Positions 26,349 to 34,338 of a stretch of DNA of 61,397 nt are shown here, piece after piece (the stretch's first letter is position 1; every line of letters starts with the position of its first letter). This DNA comes from an uncultured Lachnospiraceae bacterium. GTDB taxonomy: Bacteria > Bacillota > Clostridia > Lachnospirales > Lachnospiraceae. Made by a program: the position numbers and the translations under genes. The stretch lies in NCBI GenBank assembly GCA_951800685.1, contig CATOJY010000019.1, positions 1 to 61,397 of the forward strand, given 5' to 3'. A model generated the notes under the pieces. That model ran no database searches. It saw only the letters and a list, made by a program, of their open reading frames with translations, and was not told the DNA's origin.

Positions 26349-28049
26349 CTATGCCCGCATATCAAAGGACGTCCTGCTAAGTACCGAAATATTCTTCTCC
26401 TGCTTCAAAATCGCGCGCATGATATTGCCGTCCTGTTCTTCTTCCTCCTCCTTGACCTGGAACTGTGCTTTCAGCGCATACCCCCGCTTCGTCAGTCTTT
26501 CATCCAAAAGAGAAATATGCTGCTCGATCAGATCCATTGCGCTTTCATCCTGCAAAGTAAAATTCGTATTCACTTTATTCTGCTGCATCGCCACATAAAC
26601 ATCCAGTGCCCCCAAGTGCTCCATGTCTAGATGCAGTAGCGCACTCACATTACCGTCTTTGGCCGCCAGATTCTTCTTATTCGTATAAACATAGAGATCG
26701 CCATGGGCATGATTTCCTGCCAGTTTCAGGGGCAGCTGGATATAAGTAAACATATGGTTCATCTGATTCATAAAGTCTACATTATTCTGCAGATTCTGCA
26801 CTGTTCTTGCCACAGGCATCTCCGCCTTGCCAGCCGCCTGCATAGCTTCGTTCAAACGCATGCTCTGTTCCCGAATCCTCTCATACAGCTGCTCCACTTT
26901 ATGGGGATCGGCAACCTCCCGTGGTTCAATCAGCCACTGTCTGCTCATTTCCGCTTTCAGAAGACCCTCAAACTCTTTTCCATCAAAAAGTCTTTCTAAC
27001 ACATGAGCTGGCAGCTCTCCGGTTCTCAAAAGGGTATTTCTCAGCAGTGCCAGGACATCCTTCGCTGACAGCTCCCCATTTCGGAGCATTTCCACCGTCT
27101 GCTCCTCTATTCCCAGCTCTTTGATCATATCCGCCAGACTATTCCACTGGCTCTCTGTCAGCGCTGTATTCTGTCCCATTCCCTGCAAAGTCTTCCCGCT
27201 CAGTTCTTCACCTGTACCTTCCGGCGCTAAGAATCCAGGATCCAACAGTCTGCTTGTCTGTGTCTCAGCCTTTACCGCATCTTCCGTACCCGCTGTTTGT
27301 CCTGCCTCGTCCATTGTGTCTTTCTGTACGACGGTTTCCTCCCCGTCTCCTTCTGTAAAAATCTCTAATACCTTTTCATAAAAAGCAAACGCCTCATTAG
27401 TTCTTCCCTCACTCATCAGCTCCCGGAATATATCCGGCAATTCACTCATAATGGTTTCCGCACTGCCAAGAAGCTGATGCCTGACATTCTGATACTGCTC
27501 AAACTGTTCGATATTCAACTCTGTAATAGCAAGCCCCAGCCGAATCATCTGTATGATAGACGCTGGATCCTGTGTAGGAAATTCCAGAAGCTGTCTGCTG
27601 ACATTTAAGATCGTAGCCTTGTCGATTGGCATACCCTCTTCCATCATCCTAGCCACCATCTCCACATTGGCAGCGTTCTCCGGCAGACCGGCGGCTCCCA
27701 AAGCTCTGAGAATTGTTGCTTGGTTAGCCATATTGGCATACAACGGCGTTAAAGACAGCACTGATCCATTATTTGTCTTCACTTCGAAGCTCATATTCTG
27801 CCCCAATGCCAGACTAATACTCTGATCAATCTTTGCATTGATCAACATCTCCTGACTGAGAGCAATCTGCACGGCATTGCCATTGCGGCTGACGACAGCC
27901 CCCTGTATCGTCTGTCCCGGCAGAAGATTCCTAATCTCGTTTTGTACCTTGGAGCTTCTAACGCCTTTCGACATGGATTCAGATGATTTTACCGTGTCAT
28001 TTGCCCTGATATTCTGATTATTCCGTTTCCATATACTCGCCAGATTCAA
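26349..28049 (-). CDS. YlqG-like protein with a FliK-type C terminus
   Basis: A 566-residue hydrophilic protein. The C-terminal 110 residues (YIQLPLKLAGNHAHGDLYVYTNKK ... KRGYALKAQF) resemble the flagellar hook-length control domain of FliK; the N-terminal part starts with repeats of QNIRA/GAVVSRNG-like beta segments and a helical mid-section. It begins with TTG preceded by GAGGTG. In B. subtilis, ylqG sits between rnhB and ylqH, and the same order is kept here. The function is unknown. Confidence 0.72.
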   Translation of the reverse strand: MNLASIWKRNNQNIRANDTVKSSESMSKGVRSSKVQNEIRNLLPGQTIQGAVVSRNGNAVQIALSQEMLINAKIDQSISLALGQNMSFEVKTNNGSVLSLTPLYANMANQATILRALGAAGLPENAANVEMVARMMEEGMPIDKATILNVSRQLLEFPTQDPASIIQMIRLGLAITELNIEQFEQYQNVRHQLLGSAETIMSELPDIFRELMSEGRTNEAFAFYEKVLEIFTEGDGEETVVQKDTMDEAGQTAGTEDAVKAETQTSRLLDPGFLAPEGTGEELSGKTLQGMGQNTALTESQWNSLADMIKELGIEEQTVEMLRNGELSAKDVLALLRNTLLRTGELPAHVLERLFDGKEFEGLLKAEMSRQWLIEPREVADPHKVEQLYERIREQSMRLNEAMQAAGKAEMPVARTVQNLQNNVDFMNQMNHMFTYIQLPLKLAGNHAHGDLYVYTNKKNLAAKDGNVSALLHLDMEHLGALDVYVAMQQNKVNTNFTLQDESAMDLIEQHISLLDERLTKRGYALKAQFQVKEEEEEQDGNIMRAILKQEKNISVLSRTSFDMRA

Positions 28050-28109
28050 TCTTACACCTCTGCATTTCCCATATCAGATTTCAACATTGCCGTCTTCTGT
28101 CCTCTTTGG

Positions 28110-28149
28110 AATCTAATCCCCATGCGTATCGCAAGCAGACTTGCAATAC
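28110..28149. repeat. REP-like 40-bp repeat, copy A
   Basis: The sequence starts with AATCTAATCCCCATGC and continues as an imperfect hairpin, GTATCGCAAG with CTTGCAATAC. A copy with the same head and a diverged hairpin lies at 29595-29633. Both are intergenic in the rnhB-lepB-rbgA region. Confidence 0.7.
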
Positions 28150-28164
28150 TGCTTAAATAGAAAA

Positions 28165-28187
28165 TTGAAAAATCCGTGATTTTTCAA
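28165..28187 (-). terminator. hairpin downstream of rnhB
   Basis: A perfect 10-bp stem, TTGAAAAATC with GATTTTTCAA around CGT, lies just after rnhB. The U-rich side could make it a weak terminator or attenuator before ylqG. Confidence 0.45.
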
Positions 28188-28188
28188 C

Positions 28189-28956
28189 CTAACTCTCACC
28201 GGCAAAATGCGTTATGAATGATTTCCTATGAATCGGACATGGTCCATATTTCTTTAACGCTTCGACATGCGCCTGTGCACCATATCCCTTATTGGAAGCA
28301 AATCCATATTCTGGATAAACTTCATCATATTGCACCATTAAGCGGTCTCTTGTCACCTTAGCCACAATGCTGGCCGCTCCAATAGAGATACTCTTGGCAT
28401 CCCCCTTAATAATAGGCACTTGCTTTGTAGATACCTGTGGAATGGTCACTGCATCATTGAGCAACAGATCTGGTACAACCGCAAGCTTACTGATCGCTTC
28501 CCGCATCGCCTCATAAGTAGCCTGTAAAATATTGATCTCATCAATCCGCTCCGGCGTACTATAGCCGATACCCACTGCCACTGCCTGTTCCATAATGATA
28601 TCATAAAGCTCTTCTCTCTTTTTTTCGGATAGTTTCTTAGAATCGTTAATATATAAAATGCCACAGTTTTTCGGCAAAATGACAGCTCCCGCCACTACCG
28701 GACCAGCTAACGGTCCTCTTCCCACCTCGTCAATCCCACAGATATGCTGATATGCCGCATATTCCCGCTCGTACTTCTGCAACGCTTTGCTCCGTTCTAT
28801 TTCCCTCTCATAGGCAAGCAAGCGCTTTCGTCCTCTCTCTACCGCTTCACGTACTCCTGTCCGCTCATCCTGTTCATACTGCAAAAACAAAACAGGCAGT
28901 TCCTCTATCGTAGCCGCCTGTATCTTTCCCGTGATCTCTTTCGTACTCTCTCTCAT
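28189..28956 (-). CDS. rnhB: ribonuclease HII
   Basis: Ribonuclease HII, 255 residues, which removes ribonucleotides from DNA and RNA primers. After a basic N-terminal extension of about 75 residues, typical of Firmicutes, the active-site strand HICGIDEVGRGPLAGPV appears with its catalytic Asp-Glu pair, followed by NDSKKLS and VAKVTRDRLM. The ATG at 28956 has GAGGA eight bases upstream and is preferred over a TTG at 28971. It belongs to a conserved group with rbgA, ylqG and ylqH. Confidence 0.95.
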   Translation of the reverse strand: MRESTKEITGKIQAATIEELPVLFLQYEQDERTGVREAVERGRKRLLAYEREIERSKALQKYEREYAAYQHICGIDEVGRGPLAGPVVAGAVILPKNCGILYINDSKKLSEKKREELYDIIMEQAVAVGIGYSTPERIDEINILQATYEAMREAISKLAVVPDLLLNDAVTIPQVSTKQVPIIKGDAKSISIGAASIVAKVTRDRLMVQYDEVYPEYGFASNKGYGAQAHVEALKKYGPCPIHRKSFITHFAGES

Positions 28957-29025
28957 GATTCTTTTCCTCAATATCTGCCCCTGGCTTGCCTGCGCAAGAC
29001 GCTAAAACAGCATCTTCTATACATA

Positions 29026-29565
29026 TCACCGATGTTTAATAAACCCCATTTTATTAAGCGGCCAGATCCGCAGCCATGCCCTTCCAATGATCTCATCTCT
29101 CCTGACATTTCCCACAGAAGGATCCCGGCTGTCGGTGCTGTTATTACGGTTATCGCCCATCAGAAAATACTCGTTGTCAGCCAGCGTAATCTCCTCGTAA
29201 GCTCTTCCCGGATTCTGGATCACCTCTTTGCCATATTCCTCTTCCAGAATCTCACCATTGATCAGAATATTCCCCTCCTCGTCAATCCGTATCGTCTCTC
29301 CCGGAAGGCCGATCACTCTCTTGATATAGAAAGTATTTTCCTCATATCGGAACGGAAATACTACAATATCAAACCTCTCCGGTTCATGGAACCTGTAACT
29401 GATCTTATCCACGATCAGATTGTCTTCACTGCTCAGCTTCGGCTCCATTGAGCTTCCAAGCACCTGTGTCCTCTGTCCCACAAAATGAATCACCAGATAA
29501 ACAGCACATAGAACAAACAATATGTACAGACTGGTGCTCAATATTTCTTTCAGTACATTTTTCAT
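29026..29565 (-). CDS. lepB: signal peptidase I (first of two)
   Basis: A 179-residue type I signal peptidase that cleaves secretory signal peptides on the outer membrane face. One N-terminal membrane helix (residues about 10-30) is followed by box B GSSMEPKLSSEDN with the catalytic serine, box D KRVIGLPGETI with the catalytic lysine, and box E GDNRNNSTDSR. The ATG at 29565 follows a purine-rich site. It lies between rnhB and rbgA; a second lepB is on the other side of rbgA. Confidence 0.93.
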   Translation of the reverse strand: MKNVLKEILSTSLYILFVLCAVYLVIHFVGQRTQVLGSSMEPKLSSEDNLIVDKISYRFHEPERFDIVVFPFRYEENTFYIKRVIGLPGETIRIDEEGNILINGEILEEEYGKEVIQNPGRAYEEITLADNEYFLMGDNRNNSTDSRDPSVGNVRRDEIIGRAWLRIWPLNKMGFIKHR

Positions 29566-29594
29566 TCCGTCTTTCCCCACTTCCACTTAACCAT

Positions 29595-29633
29595 AATCTA
29601 ATCCCCATGCATATAGTAAGCCGCTTGCGATAC
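29595..29633. repeat. REP-like repeat, copy B
   Basis: This copy shares the head AATCTAATCCCCATGC with 28110-28149 and has a diverged hairpin, ATAGTAAGC against GCTTGCGAT. It lies between lepB and rbgA. Confidence 0.65.
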
Positions 29634-29648
29634 AAGGATGATCTGTCC

Positions 29649-30509
29649 TTATGGCGATTCCAGCGTAATCCGGCCAATCCGCCCGCTTCTGAAATCCTCC
29701 ATCACAATAGACGCCGCTTTCTCAAAATCTGCTTCCTGTCCTTTCTTATAGCATTTACGCACTTCGCAGACATGCTGCAGGACTGCGAGTGGGGTAGTGT
29801 CATAACCATCTCCCTGCTCCTCCCCATTCATCTGGTACCTCTCAAACAATGCTTCTTTGTAATGAGCCAGAAGATATGCAATCAAATCTGCCGCCAGCTC
29901 TGTCATCTGCAGGATTTCATCATTCATGGAACCGATCAGCGCCAGATTCCTTCCTACTTCTTCACTCTCAAATTTCGGCCACAGAATTCCTGGCGTATCC
30001 AAAAGTTCCAGTTCTTTATTTAGCCGGATCCACTGTTTTCCCTTCGTGACACCTGGCTTATTGCCAGTCTTTGTACATGCCTTACCTGCAAAAGAATTGA
30101 TAAAGGTTGATTTCCCTACATTCGGAATACCGACCACAATCGCTCTCACCGGACGGTTTCTAATCCCGCGTTTCCTGTCCCGCTCTATCTTCTCTTTGCA
30201 TGCCTCTCTGACCATTCCCTGGATTGCCCTCAGTCCCTGGCCGCTCTTGGCGTTGATCTCCAGCACATGAAAACCTTTCTTCCGGAAATATTCCATCCAA
30301 AGCTTATTCGCTCCCGCATCCGCCAGATCCGATTTATTGAGTAAAATCAATCTTGCTTTATTTTTTCCAAGTTCATCGATATCTGGATTTCTACTGCTTA
30401 GAGGAATCCTCGCATCGACCAATTCTATCACCAGATCAATCAGACCAATATTTTCCTGCATCATCCGTTTCGCTTTGGTCATATGCCCCGGATACCATTG
30501 ATAATTCAT
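29649..30509 (-). CDS. rbgA: ribosome biogenesis GTPase RbgA (YlqF)
   Basis: A 286-residue circularly permuted GTPase for late 50S subunit assembly. In order, the G4 motif NKSDLAD near residue 58, the P loop GIPNVGKST near 126, and DTPGILWPK near 172 show the permuted G4-G1-G3 order of the family. The C-terminal helical ANTAR-like domain follows. The N-terminal NYQWYPGHMTKAKR is a family hallmark. Gene order matches rplS-ylqF-rnhB of B. subtilis apart from the sugar island. Confidence 0.95.
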   Translation of the reverse strand: MNYQWYPGHMTKAKRMMQENIGLIDLVIELVDARIPLSSRNPDIDELGKNKARLILLNKSDLADAGANKLWMEYFRKKGFHVLEINAKSGQGLRAIQGMVREACKEKIERDRKRGIRNRPVRAIVVGIPNVGKSTFINSFAGKACTKTGNKPGVTKGKQWIRLNKELELLDTPGILWPKFESEEVGRNLALIGSMNDEILQMTELAADLIAYLLAHYKEALFERYQMNGEEQGDGYDTTPLAVLQHVCEVRKCYKKGQEADFEKAASIVMEDFRSGRIGRITLESP

Positions 30510-30533
30510 CCGTTCTCTGTCCTTTCTTCCCAG

Positions 30534-31118
30534 TTATTCGATCAGCCCCATCGTTACATCATCCACTGCCATATGGAACCACGCCTTCCCGATGATCATA
30601 TCCTTATTGACAGCGCCAATATTGCCTGAACGGCTGTCCTCACTGCTGTTGCGGTTATCTCCCAACACAAAGAATTCATCCAGTGCCAGCACCATCTCAT
30701 TCTTCGCAATACCCGCATCTATCATCTTATCAAATTCCTCTGACTCCTCCAGATAAACACCATCGATATAGACGCCGCCATCCTTGATCTGTACAGCCTC
30801 TCCCGGCAGTCCGACCACCCGCTTAACATAGTAATGGGAGTTCTGATTGCCATTCGGCAGGAAAACGATCACATCGCCACGTTTCGGCGTTGAAAGTCTG
30901 TATATAATACGGTTCATTAATATCTCCTGCCCATTATACAACGTAGGCTTCATGGAATCCCCGATCACACTGGTTCTCATGCCGATTGAATAAACAATCA
31001 CAAATGCTAGGAAAACAGCTACAATACCTCCTGCAATGATTTCAAAGATGTCTTTGATGACCCTGGAATTAAATTTTTTCTTCTTCTGATAAAACGTTAA
31101 ACCCTTTCTTCTCGCCAC
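30534..31118 (-). CDS. lepB: signal peptidase I (second)
   Basis: A 194-residue paralogue of the lepB at 29026-29565. It has a GTG start behind AGGAAG, a positively charged cytoplasmic tail (RRKGLTFYQKKKK), one membrane helix near 28-48, box B GDSMKPTLYNGQ, box D KRVVGLPGEAV and box E GDNRNSSEDSR. All catalytic residues are present. Duplicated signal peptidases are common in Firmicutes. The two here differ clearly outside the active-site boxes and could have different substrate preference or expression. Confidence 0.93.
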   Translation of the reverse strand: MARRKGLTFYQKKKKFNSRVIKDIFEIIAGGIVAVFLAFVIVYSIGMRTSVIGDSMKPTLYNGQEILMNRIIYRLSTPKRGDVIVFLPNGNQNSHYYVKRVVGLPGEAVQIKDGGVYIDGVYLEESEEFDKMIDAGIAKNEMVLALDEFFVLGDNRNSSEDSRSGNIGAVNKDMIIGKAWFHMAVDDVTMGLIE

Positions 31119-31224
31119 GCTGTTCTTCCTCTTTATGTATTCCTATTAGGCATATGAAAAGCCCCGGTTTTCCTCTCAATCCTGCACTGTCTTCTCAAAG
31201 CAGCTTAGGCTGCATGGACATCTA

Positions 31225-31255
31225 ATACTAGGAAAATCTCTGATTTTCCTAGTAT
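31225..31255. other. perfect 14-bp inverted repeat
   Basis: ATACTAGGAAAATC and GATTTTCCTAGTAT flank a TCT loop between the second lepB and the sugar island. No U-run follows. It may protect or pause transcripts at the island boundary. Confidence 0.6.
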
Positions 31256-31308
31256 AGCACGAACAACACCTGTTATTCAACTCTAATCTTGAGAACCTGC
31301 ATGCATGC

Positions 31309-31332
31309 AAAAGAGCTTTCCGACCGGAAAGC
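31309..31332 (-). terminator. terminator of the sugar transport operon
   Basis: A 7-bp stem, GCTTTCC (minus strand, complement of 31326-31332) with GGAAAGC, has a tetraloop and is followed by UUUU. It lies 70 bases after the small membrane protein gene, the last gene of the island. Confidence 0.7.
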
Positions 31333-31403
31333 CCCCTGCATTACGTTCTATTACTTATCTCCACCCACATAAAAATACTTACTTATATCTTACTTCTGTT
31401 TGT

Positions 31404-31625
31404 TTAGAATACATTGTTTGCTTTCAATACACCAAACACAATAACTGCAATCAACGTGATCACACACAGAAGAATAAACCGATCCAGAGAACGTACAGAA
31501 ATATCTGGAAGCTGATCATAGATACCCTCAAACACACTGTCACCAGAATACTTCGCCTTCCCATCCTTCTCCGTGTCATTGCGTTCCACTTCCTGCTCCA
31601 GCTCCTGTTTCTGTCCTTCTGTCAT
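31404..31625 (-). CDS. small single-pass membrane protein
   Basis: A 73-residue protein with an acidic, Gln/Glu-rich N-terminal half (EGQKQELEQEVERND) and one strong membrane helix, FILLCVITLIAVIVFGVL, near the C terminus, so probably a tail-anchored inner-membrane protein. AAAGGA precedes the ATG. It follows mglC by 59 bases and precedes the operon terminator, suggesting co-expression with the transporter. I do not recognise the family. A role as an accessory subunit is guesswork. Confidence 0.6.
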   Translation of the reverse strand: MTEGQKQELEQEVERNDTEKDGKAKYSGDSVFEGIYDQLPDISVRSLDRFILLCVITLIAVIVFGVLKANNVF

Positions 31626-31684
31626 ATCCTCTATTCCTTTCTTCTGACCTGCATTCTTCCCAAGAAAACAAATTTTCCGTTCTG

Positions 31685-32668
31685 CTATTTTTTCTGCAGA
31701 TACTTTCTAAGGTCAAGTGCAACTGCGATCACGATCACAAGACCCTGTGCAATGTATGTATAAGCCGGATCCACACCCAGGAACTGGAGACAGATCTTCA
31801 AGATCTCGAATACCAGTACACCGATCAGGATACCACCTACCTTACCGACACCACCATTAGCAGATACACCACCGATGGTACATGCTGCGATCGCCTCAAG
31901 CTCATAGCCGTTACCGGTCGCCGTAGAAGCACCGCCAGCCTTTGCACCTACTAAGAATCCTGCCAGTGCGTACATGCAGCCTGCCAGAATATAGATACGG
32001 ATCAGGGAACCACGTACATTGACACCTGCAACCTGTGCGGCATTCTCGTTACCACCAATCGCATACATATATTTACCATGACGCGTCTTGTTATATAAGA
32101 ACCAGAAATACGCGCCAATCACCACCGCAAAGATCATCAGGTAAGGAATTGGTCCCAGGGAACCGCTCGCAACTGTCAGATAGCTGGTCTTATAACCACC
32201 CATAGGCTGGTTGTTCGTGATCAGGGAACAGAGACCGTAGATAATCGTCTGCATACCCAGAGTCGCAATAAAAGGCGGAACCTTCAAAACAGAGATCACA
32301 ACACCATTCACGCCGCCGAAACATCCCATAATCACCATGACAATGATAAGTGCAACTGGCCACGGAATATCCGGCATCCATGGCAGCATACGTGCGGAAT
32401 AATCCAAACTCTGCAGAAGCATAGCGGAAAGACATGCCGCAAGTCCCACCGCACGTCCTGCGGAAAGGTCCGTGCCCTTGGTGATCAAACAGCCCGATAC
32501 ACCACAGGCAATAATGAATCTGGGAGATACATTCACTACCAGATTTTTGAAATTAGTTATCGTAAAGAAATTCTGAGTTGTAGCTCCTGTCAAAATAGCC
32601 AGCAGCACGATCAGGATAATGATCGCATTGTTGGACATAAATTTTTTTATATTAAATGATTTTGCCAT
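31685..32668 (-). CDS. mglC: sugar ABC transporter permease (MglC-like)
   Basis: A 327-residue permease of the ribose/galactose branch of ABC importers (BPD_transp_2). About ten hydrophobic segments are visible; GTDLSAGRAVGLAA near residue 66 and AIAACTIGGVSANGGVGKVGG near 255 are family signatures. It probably forms the membrane homodimer with MglA. It lies 17 bases after mglA with AAGGAGGG upstream. The Mgl assignment rests on the calcium-loop binding protein two genes upstream. Confidence 0.87.
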   Translation of the reverse strand: MAKSFNIKKFMSNNAIIILIVLLAILTGATTQNFFTITNFKNLVVNVSPRFIIACGVSGCLITKGTDLSAGRAVGLAACLSAMLLQSLDYSARMLPWMPDIPWPVALIIVMVIMGCFGGVNGVVISVLKVPPFIATLGMQTIIYGLCSLITNNQPMGGYKTSYLTVASGSLGPIPYLMIFAVVIGAYFWFLYNKTRHGKYMYAIGGNENAAQVAGVNVRGSLIRIYILAGCMYALAGFLVGAKAGGASTATGNGYELEAIAACTIGGVSANGGVGKVGGILIGVLVFEILKICLQFLGVDPAYTYIAQGLVIVIAVALDLRKYLQKK

Positions 32669-32685
32669 GATAATGTTCTCCCTCC

Positions 32686-34194
32686 TTATTCAAACTGCGT
32701 TGCAAGCGCCATGATATTCTCCTGATTCGCTTCATCACCACCGATAAATCCAGTCACACGGCCATCACACATGACCATAATACGGTCAGACATACCGATG
32801 AGTTCGCTCATCTCCGAGGAGATCATAATAATACTCTTGCCCTGTTTTGCCATCTCGGCAATAATGCAGTAGATCTCGTACTTAGCCCCCACGTCGATAC
32901 CACGTGTCGGTTCATCCATGATAAAGACATCTGGACTGTTAGCCAGCCAGCGGCTAATCAGTACCTTCTGTTGGTTACCACCGGAGAGCGATTGGATCTG
33001 TGTCTTAGAAGATGGCGTCTTGATAGAAAGTTTGGCAACATTATCCTGCACAAGCTTCTCGATCTTGCCATCGTCTAGCATGATCCCCCCAATCAGATAT
33101 TGATTTAGGGATGCAATAGAAACATTATCCGCAATGGACAATACACCCAGGATCCCTGTAGCACGCCTATCCTCTGTCAGCATAGCGATACCATGATTGA
33201 TTGCATCCTTGGGCTGCGTGACTTTGATTTCCTGTCCTTTATAGGTGATCTTGCCACTTGTATGACTGCGAAGTCCGAACAGACCTTCCATCAATTCTGT
33301 ACGTTGTGCACCTACGAGGCCAGCCACACCCAATATCTCGCCCTTTTTCAATTGGAAGTTAACATGTCTGAAACTCTTAGGGTTAATCGAGGTAAAGTCT
33401 TCCACTTCAAAAACTACTTCTCCTGGTACATTTTCCCGGACAGGATACAACTCTGAAAGTTCACGACCTACCATCTTCGTGATAATAAAATCAGTCGTCA
33501 GCTCTTTCGCAGACCAGGTTCCGATATATTGTCCATCACGCATGATTGTTACTTCATCACTGATCCTAAGAATCTCATCCATCTTATGACTGATATAGAC
33601 AATGGAAACTCCTTTGCTCCGCAATTCATTGATGATGGTAAACAGCGCTTCTACCTCTGCGGCGGTCAAGGATGAGGTAGGCTCATCCAGGATCAGTACT
33701 TTACAGTCAGCAGAAACCGCCTTTGCGATCTCAACCAGCTGCATCTGAGACACGGAAAGACTGCCTAATTTTGCTTTCGGATCAAAGTTTAAATGAACTT
33801 CTTCCAGCACTCTGGCAGCATCCTCATACATTCTATCATGATCGATCACAGTCAGCGGACCCACTTTCTTAAGCGGATAACGCCCTACATAGATGTTCTC
33901 ACCGATACTCCTCTCCGGAATCGGCTGCAACTCCTGGTGCACCATGGCAATTCCACGGTTTAAGGCATCCAGCGGACCTTTGATCTGAACTTTTTCTCCT
34001 TCATAGATTACTTCCCCCTCGTCCATGTGGTAAATACCGAACATGCACTTCATCAGGGTGGATTTGCCGGCTCCGTTCTCACCCATCAGGGCATGAACTG
34101 TCCCCGGCCGCAAATTCAACTGCGCACCGTTCAGTGCTTTGACACCTGGAAATGTTTTTACAACATTATGCATTTCCAAACGATACTCTGACAA
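32686..34194 (-). CDS. mglA: sugar ABC transporter ATP-binding protein (MglA-like)
   Basis: A 502-residue double ATPase. The first cassette has Walker A GENGAGKST near residue 38 and LILDEPTSSLT; the second has a degenerate Walker A-like GLVGAQRTEL, a signature LSGGNQQKV and Walker B FIMDEPTRGIDVG. This asymmetry is typical of the MglA/RbsA family. The start is TTG, eight bases after AAGGGGG. It follows mglB, with the third copy of the inverted-repeat element between them. Confidence 0.92.
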   Translation of the reverse strand: MSEYRLEMHNVVKTFPGVKALNGAQLNLRPGTVHALMGENGAGKSTLMKCMFGIYHMDEGEVIYEGEKVQIKGPLDALNRGIAMVHQELQPIPERSIGENIYVGRYPLKKVGPLTVIDHDRMYEDAARVLEEVHLNFDPKAKLGSLSVSQMQLVEIAKAVSADCKVLILDEPTSSLTAAEVEALFTIINELRSKGVSIVYISHKMDEILRISDEVTIMRDGQYIGTWSAKELTTDFIITKMVGRELSELYPVRENVPGEVVFEVEDFTSINPKSFRHVNFQLKKGEILGVAGLVGAQRTELMEGLFGLRSHTSGKITYKGQEIKVTQPKDAINHGIAMLTEDRRATGILGVLSIADNVSIASLNQYLIGGIMLDDGKIEKLVQDNVAKLSIKTPSSKTQIQSLSGGNQQKVLISRWLANSPDVFIMDEPTRGIDVGAKYEIYCIIAEMAKQGKSIIMISSEMSELIGMSDRIMVMCDGRVTGFIGGDEANQENIMALATQFE

Positions 34195-34289
34195 ATTGAT
34201 AACCCCCTTTATGTATCAGAAAGAAGTGCATGCGCCAATGCACACGCACTTCCCAATGATCTACATTTTCTTATTGTTGTGAAGTATTT

Positions 34290-34337
34290 AATAGTTAACG
34301 ACATTAGAAATAGATATTTATTGTGTCGTTTATTATA
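34290..34337. repeat. dispersed terminal-inverted-repeat element, copy 3 (short form)
   Basis: Only the ends remain: AATAGTTAACGACATTAG on the left and the complement of ATTGTGTCGTTTATTATA on the right, enclosing a few bases. The interior found in copies 1 and 2 is missing. It starts two bases after the mglB stop codon and forms a hairpin in the mglB-mglA intergenic RNA. Confidence 0.75.
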
Positions 34338-34338
34338 C

